From: SIG565 sp045594065
GTDB lineage: Bacteria > Bacillota > Clostridia > Oscillospirales > Acutalibacteraceae
Assembly: GCA_045594065.1 (NCBI GenBank)
Contig: JAZNXU010000040.1
Location: 37,269 to 101,268 of the forward strand
Length of the DNA stretch: 64,000 nt
Direction: 5' to 3'
The notes beneath the pieces were generated by a model. That model ran no database searches. It saw only the letters and a program-made list of their open reading frames with translations, and was not told the origin of the DNA. The translations under genes were made by a program, and so were the position numbers. Positions 39,956-47,810 of this stretch are shown piece by piece. Numbering within the stretch: position 1 is the first letter of the stretch; every line of letters starts with the position of its first letter.

Positions 39956-41800
39956 TTAAAGCGCTCCTTTAATAATCTCTGTCATTGATTCAGCATCAAG
40001 CTTATACTTTCTCAAAGCGGAATCAACCTTTGCCGACGGTACAAAGGTACCGTCGATAGCATAAATTTCGAATTTTTCGAAGGTCTTTTCCTTATTCAGT
40101 CGGGATAAAAGGTGTTCGGCAATGCCGCCTGACCTTATACCCTCTTCAAAGAAATAAATATTTTTAAATGCCGAAAGTCTATTTAATAGACTATCTGTAA
40201 ACGGATAAATCAAATTAAGCTTTATAACCGCTACATCAATTCCTTTTTCCTTAAGCATTTTTTGAGCTTTTAAAGCATTTGCGGAAATTCTGCCATAGGT
40301 TACTATAGCGGTTTTTCCCTCACCAATAACCGAAAACTCGGCATCGCTTGCAAATTCGGCACCAAACTCGGGCTCATACCCGCGCGGATAACGTATTGCC
40401 ACAGGGTAATTAAATTCTGCACTGCTTTTAACAAAAGAGGTAAGCTCTGAATAATAACAGGGTGAATAGATGTGCATATTCGGCACCGAACTTAAAAAGG
40501 CGGCATCAAACACACCCTGATGGCTCTCTCCGTCCTCACCGACAATACCTGCTCTGTCTACACAAATCCTAACGGGTATTTTGGCAATTGCAACATCGTG
40601 AATAATTTGATCATAAGAACGCTGTAAAAAAGAGGAATAAACTGCAAAATAGGGTTTCATACCCTGAATGCCAAGACCCGCCGAAAAGGTCATAGCGTGT
40701 TCTTCGGCAATTCCCACATCAAAAAATCTATTCTTATATTTCTTTGAAAACTCCGCAAGACCTGTACCCTCTGCCATTGCGGCAGTTATGGCGCATATCT
40801 TTTTATCCTTATCGGCTAATTCTATAAGAGCATCGCCGAAAACATCGGAATAAGATTTGGCGGTTTTCGCACCGGTACCCTCGTATACATCAAAAGCCGA
40901 CACTCCGTGATAATTTTTAGGGTCATTCTCTGCAAATCGATAGCCTTTACCCTTGAATGTTATGGTATGGATTAATACAGGACGGCTCTCACGCGTAGCA
41001 ATTCTAAAAATATTCTCAAGCTCTGCTATATTATGACCGTCAATAGGGCCGAAATAATTAAATCCAAGGCTTTCAAAAATATTGCTCTTATAAATCGCAT
41101 TTTTAAGCATAGTTTTAGAGTTAAAAATGGTTGAGGCAATTTTTTTGCCCACAACGGGTATACGCTCAAGCGCTTTTTTTATCCGTTTTTTCAAGCTGTG
41201 ATATGAAGATTTTGAACGAATAAGCGTAAAATAACGCGCAAGCGCGCCCACATTGCGCGAAATTGACATTTTATTATCGTTAAGAATAACTATAAAATTG
41301 CCTTTACCTGCACTCGCGTTGTTTAGTGCCTCGTAAACGAGTCCGCCCGTAAAGGCTCCGTCACCTACAACCGATACAACACATCCGCTATCCCCGTTAA
41401 GTGATTTTGCTTTATAGATACCATAGGATGCGGAAATGGAGTTACTGCTATGTCCGGTTACAAATGGGTCGTGAATACTCTCTTGCGGGCGCATAAAGCC
41501 CGAAATTCCACCCTCAGTACGGAGAGTGTGAAAATCTTTAAATCTGCCTGTTAAAAGCTTATGAGTGTAGGATTGATGACCAACATCAAACAGAATGGAA
41601 TCCTGAGGTGAGTTAAAAACGCGATGAAGAGCAACGGTGAGCTCAACCGTACCAAGGTTTGAGGCTAAGTGACCTCCGTTTTTTGATACAGTATTAATTA
41701 GGCAATGCCTTATCTCCTCACACAAAGTAGGAAGTTCTTCAGCAGTTAATTTTTTAACATCCTCAGGGGATTCAATCTTGTTTAAAAATTTATAATCCAA
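39956..41800 (-). CDS. dxs: 1-deoxy-D-xylulose-5-phosphate synthase
   Basis: This 614-residue thiamine-diphosphate enzyme performs the first step of the MEP pathway, from pyruvate and glyceraldehyde 3-phosphate. Visible are FDVGHQSYTHKLLTGR, the GDGAFTGG thiamine/Mg motif (near 150) with a matching NDNKMSI, the transketolase pyrimidine-domain motif GIAEEHAMTFSAGL, and DRAGIVGEDGESHQG. The start is TTG (41800) after GAGG. It is shorter than E. coli Dxs by about 6 residues, in the normal range. It is flanked by ispA and tlyA in the usual order. Confidence 0.97.
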   Translation of the reverse strand: MDYKFLNKIESPEDVKKLTAEELPTLCEEIRHCLINTVSKNGGHLASNLGTVELTVALHRVFNSPQDSILFDVGHQSYTHKLLTGRFKDFHTLRTEGGISGFMRPQESIHDPFVTGHSSNSISASYGIYKAKSLNGDSGCVVSVVGDGAFTGGLVYEALNNASAGKGNFIVILNDNKMSISRNVGALARYFTLIRSKSSYHSLKKRIKKALERIPVVGKKIASTIFNSKTMLKNAIYKSNIFESLGFNYFGPIDGHNIAELENIFRIATRESRPVLIHTITFKGKGYRFAENDPKNYHGVSAFDVYEGTGAKTAKSYSDVFGDALIELADKDKKICAITAAMAEGTGLAEFSKKYKNRFFDVGIAEEHAMTFSAGLGIQGMKPYFAVYSSFLQRSYDQIIHDVAIAKIPVRICVDRAGIVGEDGESHQGVFDAAFLSSVPNMHIYSPCYYSELTSFVKSSAEFNYPVAIRYPRGYEPEFGAEFASDAEFSVIGEGKTAIVTYGRISANALKAQKMLKEKGIDVAVIKLNLIYPFTDSLLNRLSAFKNIYFFEEGIRSGGIAEHLLSRLNKEKTFEKFEIYAIDGTFVPSAKVDSALRKYKLDAESMTEIIKGAL

Positions 41801-41810
41801 ACCAAAAACC

Positions 41811-42692
41811 TCAATTATTCCTAATAGCTAAATAATCCGCCATTTCTTTTAAAAATTCTCCGTCGCCGCCGATCTCATCAATGCACCTTTTAGCATCAGT
41901 TGTCAATTCATCAACGGTCTTGCGGCTGTCTTCTATACCGTAAAGCGTAACAAAAGTACACTTATTATTTTTTTCATCGCTGTGCAGTGGTTTGCCTAAA
42001 GCAGCCTCATCCCCTGTAGCGTCTAAAATATCGTCAATTATCTGGAAAGCAAGACCTATATTCTCGGCATATTTTTCGGCAATAGGCAGTTTATCATCGG
42101 CGCCTGCCAAAATACAGCCAATTTTCGCCGCTGCCTTAATTAAAGCTCCTGTTTTCATAGAATAGAGCTTTAAAAGCAACTCCTTATTTACCTGCTTACC
42201 CTCATTTTCAATATCAATGATTTGTCCGCCTATCATACCAGAAACGCCCGCACATTCTGCCAAAACCTTAATTGCAGCCACGATACGCTCACTTTCAATT
42301 TCCTCGGCTTTCGCCGCAAACAAGAATGCCTCTGTCAAGAGTCCGTCACCCGCTAAAACAGCAGTTGCCTCATCGTAGGCTTTATGGCAGGACGGTTTAC
42401 CACGGCGGAAATCGTCATTATCCATACACGGCAGGTCATCGTGTATAAGTGAATAGGTATGAATCATTTCGAGTGCTAAGGCAAAATTATATATACCTTT
42501 CGCTTTTCCTCCGCAAAGCTTATAAAATTCAAGCATTAAAACGGGTCTAATCCTTTTACCGCCAATTTCAAGGCTGTAAAGCATTGCTTCGGCAACGCGT
42601 TTAAAATCAGGGTCACTATAAGGTACAGCCGCTTCGAAATATGAGTTTACTTCTGCCGCTTTATTACTCAGCTTCACCTTAAAATCAGTCAT
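41811..42692 (-). CDS. ispA: Farnesyl/geranyl diphosphate synthase (polyprenyl synthetase)
   Basis: This is a 293-residue trans-isoprenyl diphosphate synthase. It has the first aspartate-rich motif DDLPCMDNDD (FARM, near 83-92), the second motif IIDDILD (SARM), and GGKRIRPVLML. The residue context before the FARM suggests C15 product (IspA), but C10/C20 specificity is not certain. The ATG at 42692 overlaps the last bases of xseB and has GAGGG at 7 bases. It supplies farnesyl diphosphate for undecaprenyl phosphate synthesis. Confidence 0.94.
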   Translation of the reverse strand: MTDFKVKLSNKAAEVNSYFEAAVPYSDPDFKRVAEAMLYSLEIGGKRIRPVLMLEFYKLCGGKAKGIYNFALALEMIHTYSLIHDDLPCMDNDDFRRGKPSCHKAYDEATAVLAGDGLLTEAFLFAAKAEEIESERIVAAIKVLAECAGVSGMIGGQIIDIENEGKQVNKELLLKLYSMKTGALIKAAAKIGCILAGADDKLPIAEKYAENIGLAFQIIDDILDATGDEAALGKPLHSDEKNNKCTFVTLYGIEDSRKTVDELTTDAKRCIDEIGGDGEFLKEMADYLAIRNN

Positions 42693-42891
42693 TTTGTTCA
42701 CCCTCAGCATCGGATAGAGTTTTAATTGTAAGCTTCGCATTTTCAAGTAGTTTGGCACACTCAGAGGCATACTTTGCACCGACTGTATAAAGCTCTATCG
42801 ATTCATCTAGAGTGCATTCGCCGCTTTCAAGCTTTTTCACAATATCTTCAAGCTTTGATAAAGCCTCTTCAAAAGATAATTTATTTTCCAT
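42685..42891 (-). CDS. xseB: Exodeoxyribonuclease VII small subunit
   Basis: This 68-residue helical protein, with NKLSFEEALSKLEDIVKKLE near the N-terminus and SGECTLDESIELYTVG next, is the standard XseB form. It binds XseA in multiple copies to make single-strand-specific exonuclease VII. The gene is 2 bases after xseA and overlaps the ispA start. Confidence 0.96.
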   Translation of the reverse strand: MENKLSFEEALSKLEDIVKKLESGECTLDESIELYTVGAKYASECAKLLENAKLTIKTLSDAEGEQND

Positions 42892-42893
42892 AG

Positions 42894-44093
42894 CTACTCC
42901 TTAATATCTGTTACGCGGCAGAACGCCTGACCATCTGAAAAGGACACGCTTATATCCTGACCGCAATTTAAATTTTTTATGCTTTTAATAACCTTTCCCC
43001 CGTCGGATACAACCGAATATCCACGAGAAAGCACCTTTAGAGGGCTTATACTTTCTAGCTTGGCTAGATTTACGGAAAATGTATTTTCTGCAGAGCTTAC
43101 CTTTCCTTTGACCGAAGCAGTTAGGCGTTCATTTAATCTATCAACACCTTGAGCACGCTCTTCGGTAATGAGCTGAGGATTTTTTAAACACCGTGAATCG
43201 GTAAGTCTTGTAAGCTCTGACACAGCACCCGCAATTCGCATATCAAGCAAATTCTTCATTCGGCGTTGTGCAGTGCCAATAAATACAGAAAGTTCTGCAA
43301 CATCGGGTACGGCAAGCTCAGCCGCTGCCGACGGTGTGGGGGCACGGAGGTCGGCTACAAAATCACAAATAGTAAAATCTGTTTCGTGACCTACTGCCGA
43401 AATCACAGGTACTGAAGAAGCAAAAACAGCTCTTGCAACCTCCTCATCGTTAAATGCCCATAAATCTTCAGCAGAGCCACCGCCTCTGCCCAAAATTATT
43501 ACATCAGCGGTATTTAGCTTATAAAGTCTGTGTAGCGCATCTACAATGCTTGCGGGAGCATCTACTCCCTGCACCAGCACAGGACACAGCAAAATTTCAC
43601 ACAAAGGGTATCTTCGGGTAATTATATTTAAAATATCCTGAAGTGCGGCACCTGTATCTGATGTTACAACGGCTACCGTTTTAGGAAAGGCAGGAATTGG
43701 CTTTTTATGAGCGACATCAAAAAGTCCCTGCTTTTCAAGGCGTTCTTTTATTTGTTGGAATTTAACCGCCAAAGCGCCCTCACCTGCAGGTGCAATATCC
43801 TCAACATAGAATTGATACTGTCCCTCTTTTTCATAAAGTGAAATTCTGCCCTTGCAAATAACCGCAAGCCCATCATATAATTCACACTTTAATCTTACTG
43901 CACTGCTTTTAAACATAACGCATTTAATAAGCGCATCAGAATCCTTAAGCGAAAAATACAGATGACCGCTGCTGTAGTGGTTTTTAAAGTTCGATATTTC
44001 GCCCGCAACGCTTACATAGGATAAGCGCGGGTCACCCTCTATTAATGACCTTACATAGAGATTGAGTTGCTTGACCGATAAAACAGCAGGCAT
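42894..44093 (-). CDS. xseA: Exodeoxyribonuclease VII large subunit
   Basis: This 399-residue protein has an N-terminal OB domain (about 1-105, with YVSVAGEISNFKNHYSSGHL) and the catalytic domain with VVTSDTGAALQDILNII, GRGGGSAEDLWAFNDEEVAR and VGHETDFTICDFVADLRAPT. The C-terminus is helical. It degrades single-stranded DNA processively with XseB. The start overlaps the nusB stop. Confidence 0.97.
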   Translation of the reverse strand: MPAVLSVKQLNLYVRSLIEGDPRLSYVSVAGEISNFKNHYSSGHLYFSLKDSDALIKCVMFKSSAVRLKCELYDGLAVICKGRISLYEKEGQYQFYVEDIAPAGEGALAVKFQQIKERLEKQGLFDVAHKKPIPAFPKTVAVVTSDTGAALQDILNIITRRYPLCEILLCPVLVQGVDAPASIVDALHRLYKLNTADVIILGRGGGSAEDLWAFNDEEVARAVFASSVPVISAVGHETDFTICDFVADLRAPTPSAAAELAVPDVAELSVFIGTAQRRMKNLLDMRIAGAVSELTRLTDSRCLKNPQLITEERAQGVDRLNERLTASVKGKVSSAENTFSVNLAKLESISPLKVLSRGYSVVSDGGKVIKSIKNLNCGQDISVSFSDGQAFCRVTDIKE

Positions 44094-44503
44094 TATTCTT
44101 CCTCTTTTGCATAGTTTCTTACAACCGTACCCAAAATGCCGTTAAGATATGAAGCATCCTCCTCGGTTGCGTATTTTTTGCAAAGAACAACAGCTTCGTT
44201 TACCGAAACACTTGAGGGAATATCACGCATTTCTAAAATTTCAAATACGGCTAAACGCATAAGCGATAAAACCACGCGGGATATACGCTCTATCTTCCAG
44301 CCCTTTGCATTCTCAGAAATAATACCGTCAATCTTTTCAAGGTTATTATAAACACCCAAAAATACCGTTTCGGTATAATCGTCTGTTTCGAAATCCCTGA
44401 CCGATTTTGCAGTTTCGAGCAACTCCTCCAACTGCAAATCATTAAAGGATTTTTCAAAAATTAATAAAAAAGTATTTTCTCTTGCCTGTTTTCGTGTGAG
44501 CAT
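44093..44503 (-). CDS. nusB: Transcription antitermination factor NusB
   Basis: This 136-residue all-helical protein begins with LTRKQARENTFLLIFEKSF and has the conserved ILEMRDIPSSVSVNEAVVLC and the C-terminal YLNGILGTVVR. It binds boxA with NusE/S10 in rRNA antitermination. It is the first gene of the ten-gene minus-strand run, with its own promoter upstream. Confidence 0.95.
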   Translation of the reverse strand: MLTRKQARENTFLLIFEKSFNDLQLEELLETAKSVRDFETDDYTETVFLGVYNNLEKIDGIISENAKGWKIERISRVVLSLMRLAVFEILEMRDIPSSVSVNEAVVLCKKYATEEDASYLNGILGTVVRNYAKEEE

Positions 44504-44533
44504 ACTGCACCACCTTAAAATATTATTATATAA

Positions 44534-44562
44534 ATTATATACTATCTATTACTTTTTTTCAA
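44534..44562 (-). promoter_or_regulatory. Promoter of the nusB operon
   Basis: -35 TTGAAA (44557-44562) and -10 TATAAT (44534-44539) on the minus strand with a 17-base spacer, about 31 bases before the nusB ATG. Confidence 0.8.
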
Positions 44563-44568
44563 GAGAAA

Positions 44569-44594
44569 ATGCATATTTTTATGCATAAATGCAT
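44569..44594. repeat. Three ATGCAT palindromes in the nusB/DivIVA-like divergent promoter region
   Basis: ATGCAT occurs at 44569-44574, 44581-44586 and 44589-44594, directly beside the nusB -35 and upstream of the plus-strand -10. It could bind a regulator of both directions; no known factor is assigned. Confidence 0.5.
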
Positions 44595-44625
44595 AAAATT
44601 TTGTTCTTGTATTTTTTTGTCGATA

Positions 44626-44634
44626 TGGTATAAT
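44626..44634 (+). promoter_or_regulatory. Extended -10 promoter of the DivIVA-like gene
   Basis: TGG-TATAAT (TATAAT at 44629-44634). The -35 region is weak (TTGTAT). This element overlaps the in-frame ATG at 44633, which supports the downstream ATG at 44666 as the true start. Confidence 0.65.
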
Positions 44635-44665
44635 GAATGTGTATGTAAAAAGAAGGGGTGTTAAT

Positions 44666-45214
44666 ATGGCTTTAGGATTCAGAAAAAGTCTTTTCGGCTA
44701 TAATCAGGAAGATGTTGCCGAATACATAAGCCGTCAGGAAGTTAAAAATACCGAGATTAAGGCTGAGCTTAATGCTAAAATCAAATCAGGCGAAGAGCAG
44801 ATAAAGGAATTAACTGAAAAAACGCTTAACCTTGGCAATGAAAATTCAGAGCTTCGTGAAAGCATTGAATTCTACCGTACTAAATACGAAGAGGTTAAAA
44901 CCCTCAGTGATAATATAGGCAAGCTTTATTTGGTGGCACAAACTAACGCAAAGGCAATTATGAATGCCGCAAACGAGGCTAAAAATGCAACACAAAGTGA
45001 AATCGAGCAAAATTTAGCGGTTATAAATTCAACCAACGAGGCTTTAAATACACTTAAAGCAAAAATCGCCGAAATGTGCAATAGCTTTACAACCGATGTT
45101 GATAAACTAAATTCAACATTGCTAGATACTAAAGCTGTTATTGAAAACTCCTCTACTGAGCAGGCAGAGCGTACCGATAATTTTGATAAAGTTTATACAA
45201 GCCTGCAAAAATAA
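44666..45214 (+). CDS. DivIVA-like coiled-coil protein
   Basis: This is a 182-residue protein starting at ATG 44666 after AAGGGGTG. Residues 1-25, MALGFRKSLFGYNQEDVAEY, resemble the DivIVA N-terminal membrane-curvature motif (F-x-GY-x2-DVxxY). The rest is predicted coiled coil (about 25-175) with an Ala/Asn-rich middle (AKAIMNAANEAKNATQSEIE). Such proteins mark division sites or poles. The last codon region overlaps the start of the fumarase beta gene by one base, so the two are coupled, an odd pairing. There is no membrane segment. Confidence 0.75.
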   Translation: MALGFRKSLFGYNQEDVAEYISRQEVKNTEIKAELNAKIKSGEEQIKELTEKTLNLGNENSELRESIEFYRTKYEEVKTLSDNIGKLYLVAQTNAKAIMNAANEAKNATQSEIEQNLAVINSTNEALNTLKAKIAEMCNSFTTDVDKLNSTLLDTKAVIENSSTEQAERTDNFDKVYTSLQK

Positions 45215-45741
45215 TGAGAACCTATAATTTAACGGTCGCCGATTTAAAGGAGCAGGCAAAGCAATTGTCAGCCGGTGATAGAGTGTATCTATCAGGTACT
45301 GTTTACACCGCCCGCGATGCCGCACACAAGCGAATTTTTGAGCTTATGAATAGCAGCAAAGAGCTTCCCTTTGATATCAAAGACGCGACAATATATTATG
45401 CAGGTCCTACTCCAACACCAGATAATATGGCAATTGGCAGTTGCGGACCGACAACATCCTCAAGAATGGACCCCTACACCCCTACACTTTACGATATGGG
45501 ACTTACCTGTACCATTGGTAAAGGTAAGCGCTCTAGCGAGGTTGTAGACTCTATTATACGCAACGGTGCTGTTTACCTCTGCGCTATAGGAGGCGCGGGT
45601 GCGCTCGCCGCCGAATGCATAACAAGATGTGATGTTATAGCGTTTGAAGATTTAGGCTGTGAATCGGTTAAAAAACTGGAATTTAAGGATTTCCCCCTTA
45701 TTGTTGGAATTGACTCACAAGGAAATAATTTATTTAAATAA
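45214..45741 (+). CDS. Fumarate hydratase class I, C-terminal (beta) subunit
   Basis: This 175-residue protein matches the beta domain of iron-sulfur fumarase/tartrate dehydratase (FumB-C/TtdB): GDRVYLSGTVYTARDAAHKR near 21-40, YYAGPTPTPD, the substrate-binding SCGPTTSSRMDPYTP and KGKRSSEVVDSI. The catalytic 4Fe-4S cluster is bound by the alpha subunit, and no alpha gene is in this window. Instead it starts in the stop codon of the DivIVA-like gene (TAATG). It must pair with an alpha subunit encoded elsewhere or have another use. Confidence 0.92.
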   Translation: MRTYNLTVADLKEQAKQLSAGDRVYLSGTVYTARDAAHKRIFELMNSSKELPFDIKDATIYYAGPTPTPDNMAIGSCGPTTSSRMDPYTPTLYDMGLTCTIGKGKRSSEVVDSIIRNGAVYLCAIGGAGALAAECITRCDVIAFEDLGCESVKKLEFKDFPLIVGIDSQGNNLFK

Positions 45742-45772
45742 ATACCGCCCGCAAAAATTGCGGGCGGTATTT
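45741..45772 (+). terminator. Terminator of the DivIVA-like/fumarase beta unit
   Basis: AATACCGCCCGCAA pairs with TTGCGGGCGGTATT (14 bp) around a short A loop, then a TTTC tract, directly after the fumarase beta stop. Confidence 0.85.
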
Positions 45773-45790
45773 CATTTCTTAGAGTAAAAT

Positions 45791-45815
45791 AAAAAGCCCT
45801 GAAAATCAGGGCTTT
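45791..45815 (-). terminator. Terminator of ftsZ
   Basis: AAAAGCCCTGA and TCAGGGCTTTAA form an 11 bp stem; T5 follows on the minus strand, 15 bases after the ftsZ stop. Confidence 0.88.
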
Positions 45816-45829
45816 AAATTAAGTACAAA

Positions 45830-46885
45830 TTATTTGTTGAAGATATCAAGAACATCCATATACGGGCCATCATCTTCGCTGGAAGATGAGAGCATCTCGC
45901 TTACTAAATCGTTCTGCGGACTCTTCTTCTCGTTACCAAGACCGGTAGCTACAACAGTTACGCGGATAGCATCATCGAGGGTATCGTCAAGCTGAGCACC
46001 CCAGATAATGGTTGCGTCCGGATGAGCCATTTCAGAAATAATAGAAGAAGCAAGCTCAACCTCTTCAAGACCGATATCGGTAGAACCTGTAATGCTGATG
46101 ATTACGCCGCTTGCGTTATCCATAGATGTCTCAATCAGCGGGCTTGTGATAGCAGCGCGTGCTGCCTGCTCAGCCTTATCCTTACCGGTAGCAACGCCAA
46201 CACCCATATGAGCATAGCCTGCATCTGCCATAATAGCCTTAACATCGGCAAAGTCGAGGTTAACAAGAGCGGTAACATTGATAAGCTCAGAAATGCTCTG
46301 AACACCCTGACGAAGAACATCATCAGCAATGTCGAATGCGTTTTTGAAAGTAATCTTCTCTTCAGAAACGAACTTTAAGCGCTCGTTCGGAATTACTACT
46401 AAGCTGTCAACATGCTCACGGAGAGCTGCAATACCAGCCTCAGCCTGCTGCATTCTCTTCTTACCCTCGAATGCGAAAGGCTTTGTTACAATACCTACGG
46501 TTAAGATACCAAGCTCACGGGCAATCTGTGCTACAATAGGAGCAGCACCAGTACCTGTACCGCCGCCCATACCGGCTGTAATAAATATCATATCAGCTGT
46601 ACGGATAGCCTCTGCAATTTCATCGCGTGACTCTTCGGCTGCAGCCTTACCCTTATCGGGGTTAGCGCCTGCACCCATACCACCGGCAGCTTTAGTACCG
46701 ATCTGAATTTTCTGATTTGCCTTTGAAAGATAAAGAGCTGCTTTATCTGTGTTGATTGCGATGAATTCTACACCGCGAACGCCGGCATCAACCATGCGGT
46801 TAACTGCGTTTCCGCCGCCGCCGCCAACACCTACAACTTTAATCTGAACTACATTGTCAAGTTCGTTTGAAACCTCGAATGCCAT
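45830..46885 (-). CDS. ftsZ: Cell division protein FtsZ
   Basis: This 351-residue tubulin homologue has the N-terminal VVGVGGGGGNAVNRM, the tubulin signature GGGTGTGAAPIVA (near 107-119), the T7 synergy region NLDFADVKAIM and a complete C-terminal globular domain to about residue 315. The ATG at 46885 is chosen because GGAGG lies 7 bases upstream; the GTG at 46900 overlaps that site. The C-terminal linker is very short, and the usual IPxFLRxx-type conserved peptide is replaced by YMDVLDIFNK. ftsA is not adjacent. Confidence 0.97.
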   Translation of the reverse strand: MAFEVSNELDNVVQIKVVGVGGGGGNAVNRMVDAGVRGVEFIAINTDKAALYLSKANQKIQIGTKAAGGMGAGANPDKGKAAAEESRDEIAEAIRTADMIFITAGMGGGTGTGAAPIVAQIARELGILTVGIVTKPFAFEGKKRMQQAEAGIAALREHVDSLVVIPNERLKFVSEEKITFKNAFDIADDVLRQGVQSISELINVTALVNLDFADVKAIMADAGYAHMGVGVATGKDKAEQAARAAITSPLIETSMDNASGVIISITGSTDIGLEEVELASSIISEMAHPDATIIWGAQLDDTLDDAIRVTVVATGLGNEKKSPQNDLVSEMLSSSSEDDGPYMDVLDIFNK

Positions 46886-46952
46886 CTTCAATTCCTCCAC
46901 TTTTTAACTTAAAATCCGCTAAGATTATATATTTAGGGTTATTATATATTAG

Positions 46953-46981
46953 ATAATAACACATAATCTATTAAATTTCAA
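46953..46981 (-). promoter_or_regulatory. Promoter of ftsZ
   Basis: -35 TTGAAA (46976-46981) and -10 TATTAT (46953-46958), 17-base spacer, about 68 bases upstream of the ATG. It lets ftsZ be expressed separately from the rest of the cluster. Confidence 0.75.
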
Positions 46982-46999
46982 TATTTATTTTTGCTTTTT

Positions 47000-47806
47000 T
47001 CAGAATTTTTCATCTTTTCTGAAAGTTGACAGTCTGTTTGAGCTCGTCCAGGAATCTAACATAATAGTTCCTGTAACCTCTGTGCCGTGCTGTTCGTTTA
47101 AATGAGGTATTTCGGTACTAAGGTGCTCTGCCTTTTGTTCAATATCCTGCAGAGTTCCGAAGTTGACGGTAAATCTGCCCTCAACCAGTGCGGTGATTTC
47201 CGAAGTTTTACTGATATCGAGAGAATCAACCCCAATTTCTGCCCTTTTTAAAATACCGCAAATGTTATTTGCTGTTTCCAATGACTCAGCGCTTATATCA
47301 ATATTGTAACCCAATGTTATTTGCGGCAAATCAGATATAATTATCTCTGTTATTCCCTGCGGCTTTGTATCAAACACCGCAAGAGCCTTATTATCAGTAT
47401 CGGCAGTGTAATATTTACCGTTTTGCGAATAACAGTAGGCATCGGCAGTTTCGGTTACGACTATTTCAATATTATCGAAAAGATTTCTTTTAAGCTGAAC
47501 ATCCTTGATATACGGCAGCTTTACTGTAAGGTTTTCCCTTGCCTTTTTTTCAGAAATTCCAAAAAGCTTGTCCCCCAGCTTTATGCCGGAAATATCTATT
47601 ATTTGCGTACTTTCATAAATCGTGCCGCCGCTTACCTTTATAGAGTGTATTGGAAAAAACACCGTACAGCTTAAAATTATTAAAACACCTATTAAAAGCG
47701 CGAAAACAGAAACCAGCAAAACTGCCACGCGTATTTTTTTACGGCGGCGTTTTGCTAACCTATTTGCTGCTGCATATTTTCGGTTTTCGGTTTCTCTTAC
47801 TTCCAT
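47000..47806 (-). CDS. ftsQ: Cell division protein FtsQ/DivIB
   Basis: This 268-residue protein has a basic cytoplasmic N-terminus (KRRRKKIR), one membrane helix (about 26-49) and an extracytoplasmic POTRA domain beginning FPIHSIKVSGGTIYE. A beta domain then follows. FtsQ/DivIB bridges FtsL-FtsB/DivIC in the divisome. It lies 4 bases after murA and before ftsZ, the standard position (murB-divIB-ftsZ in Bacillus). Confidence 0.92.
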   Translation of the reverse strand: MEVRETENRKYAAANRLAKRRRKKIRVAVLLVSVFALLIGVLIILSCTVFFPIHSIKVSGGTIYESTQIIDISGIKLGDKLFGISEKKARENLTVKLPYIKDVQLKRNLFDNIEIVVTETADAYCYSQNGKYYTADTDNKALAVFDTKPQGITEIIISDLPQITLGYNIDISAESLETANNICGILKRAEIGVDSLDISKTSEITALVEGRFTVNFGTLQDIEQKAEHLSTEIPHLNEQHGTEVTGTIMLDSWTSSNRLSTFRKDEKF

Positions 47807-47810
47807 TTTT

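Noticed and set aside
44633..44665. Upstream ATG as start of the DivIVA-like gene
   Set aside because: It overlaps the TATAAT of the gene's own promoter and has no ribosome site, whereas ATG 44666 follows AAGGGGTG.
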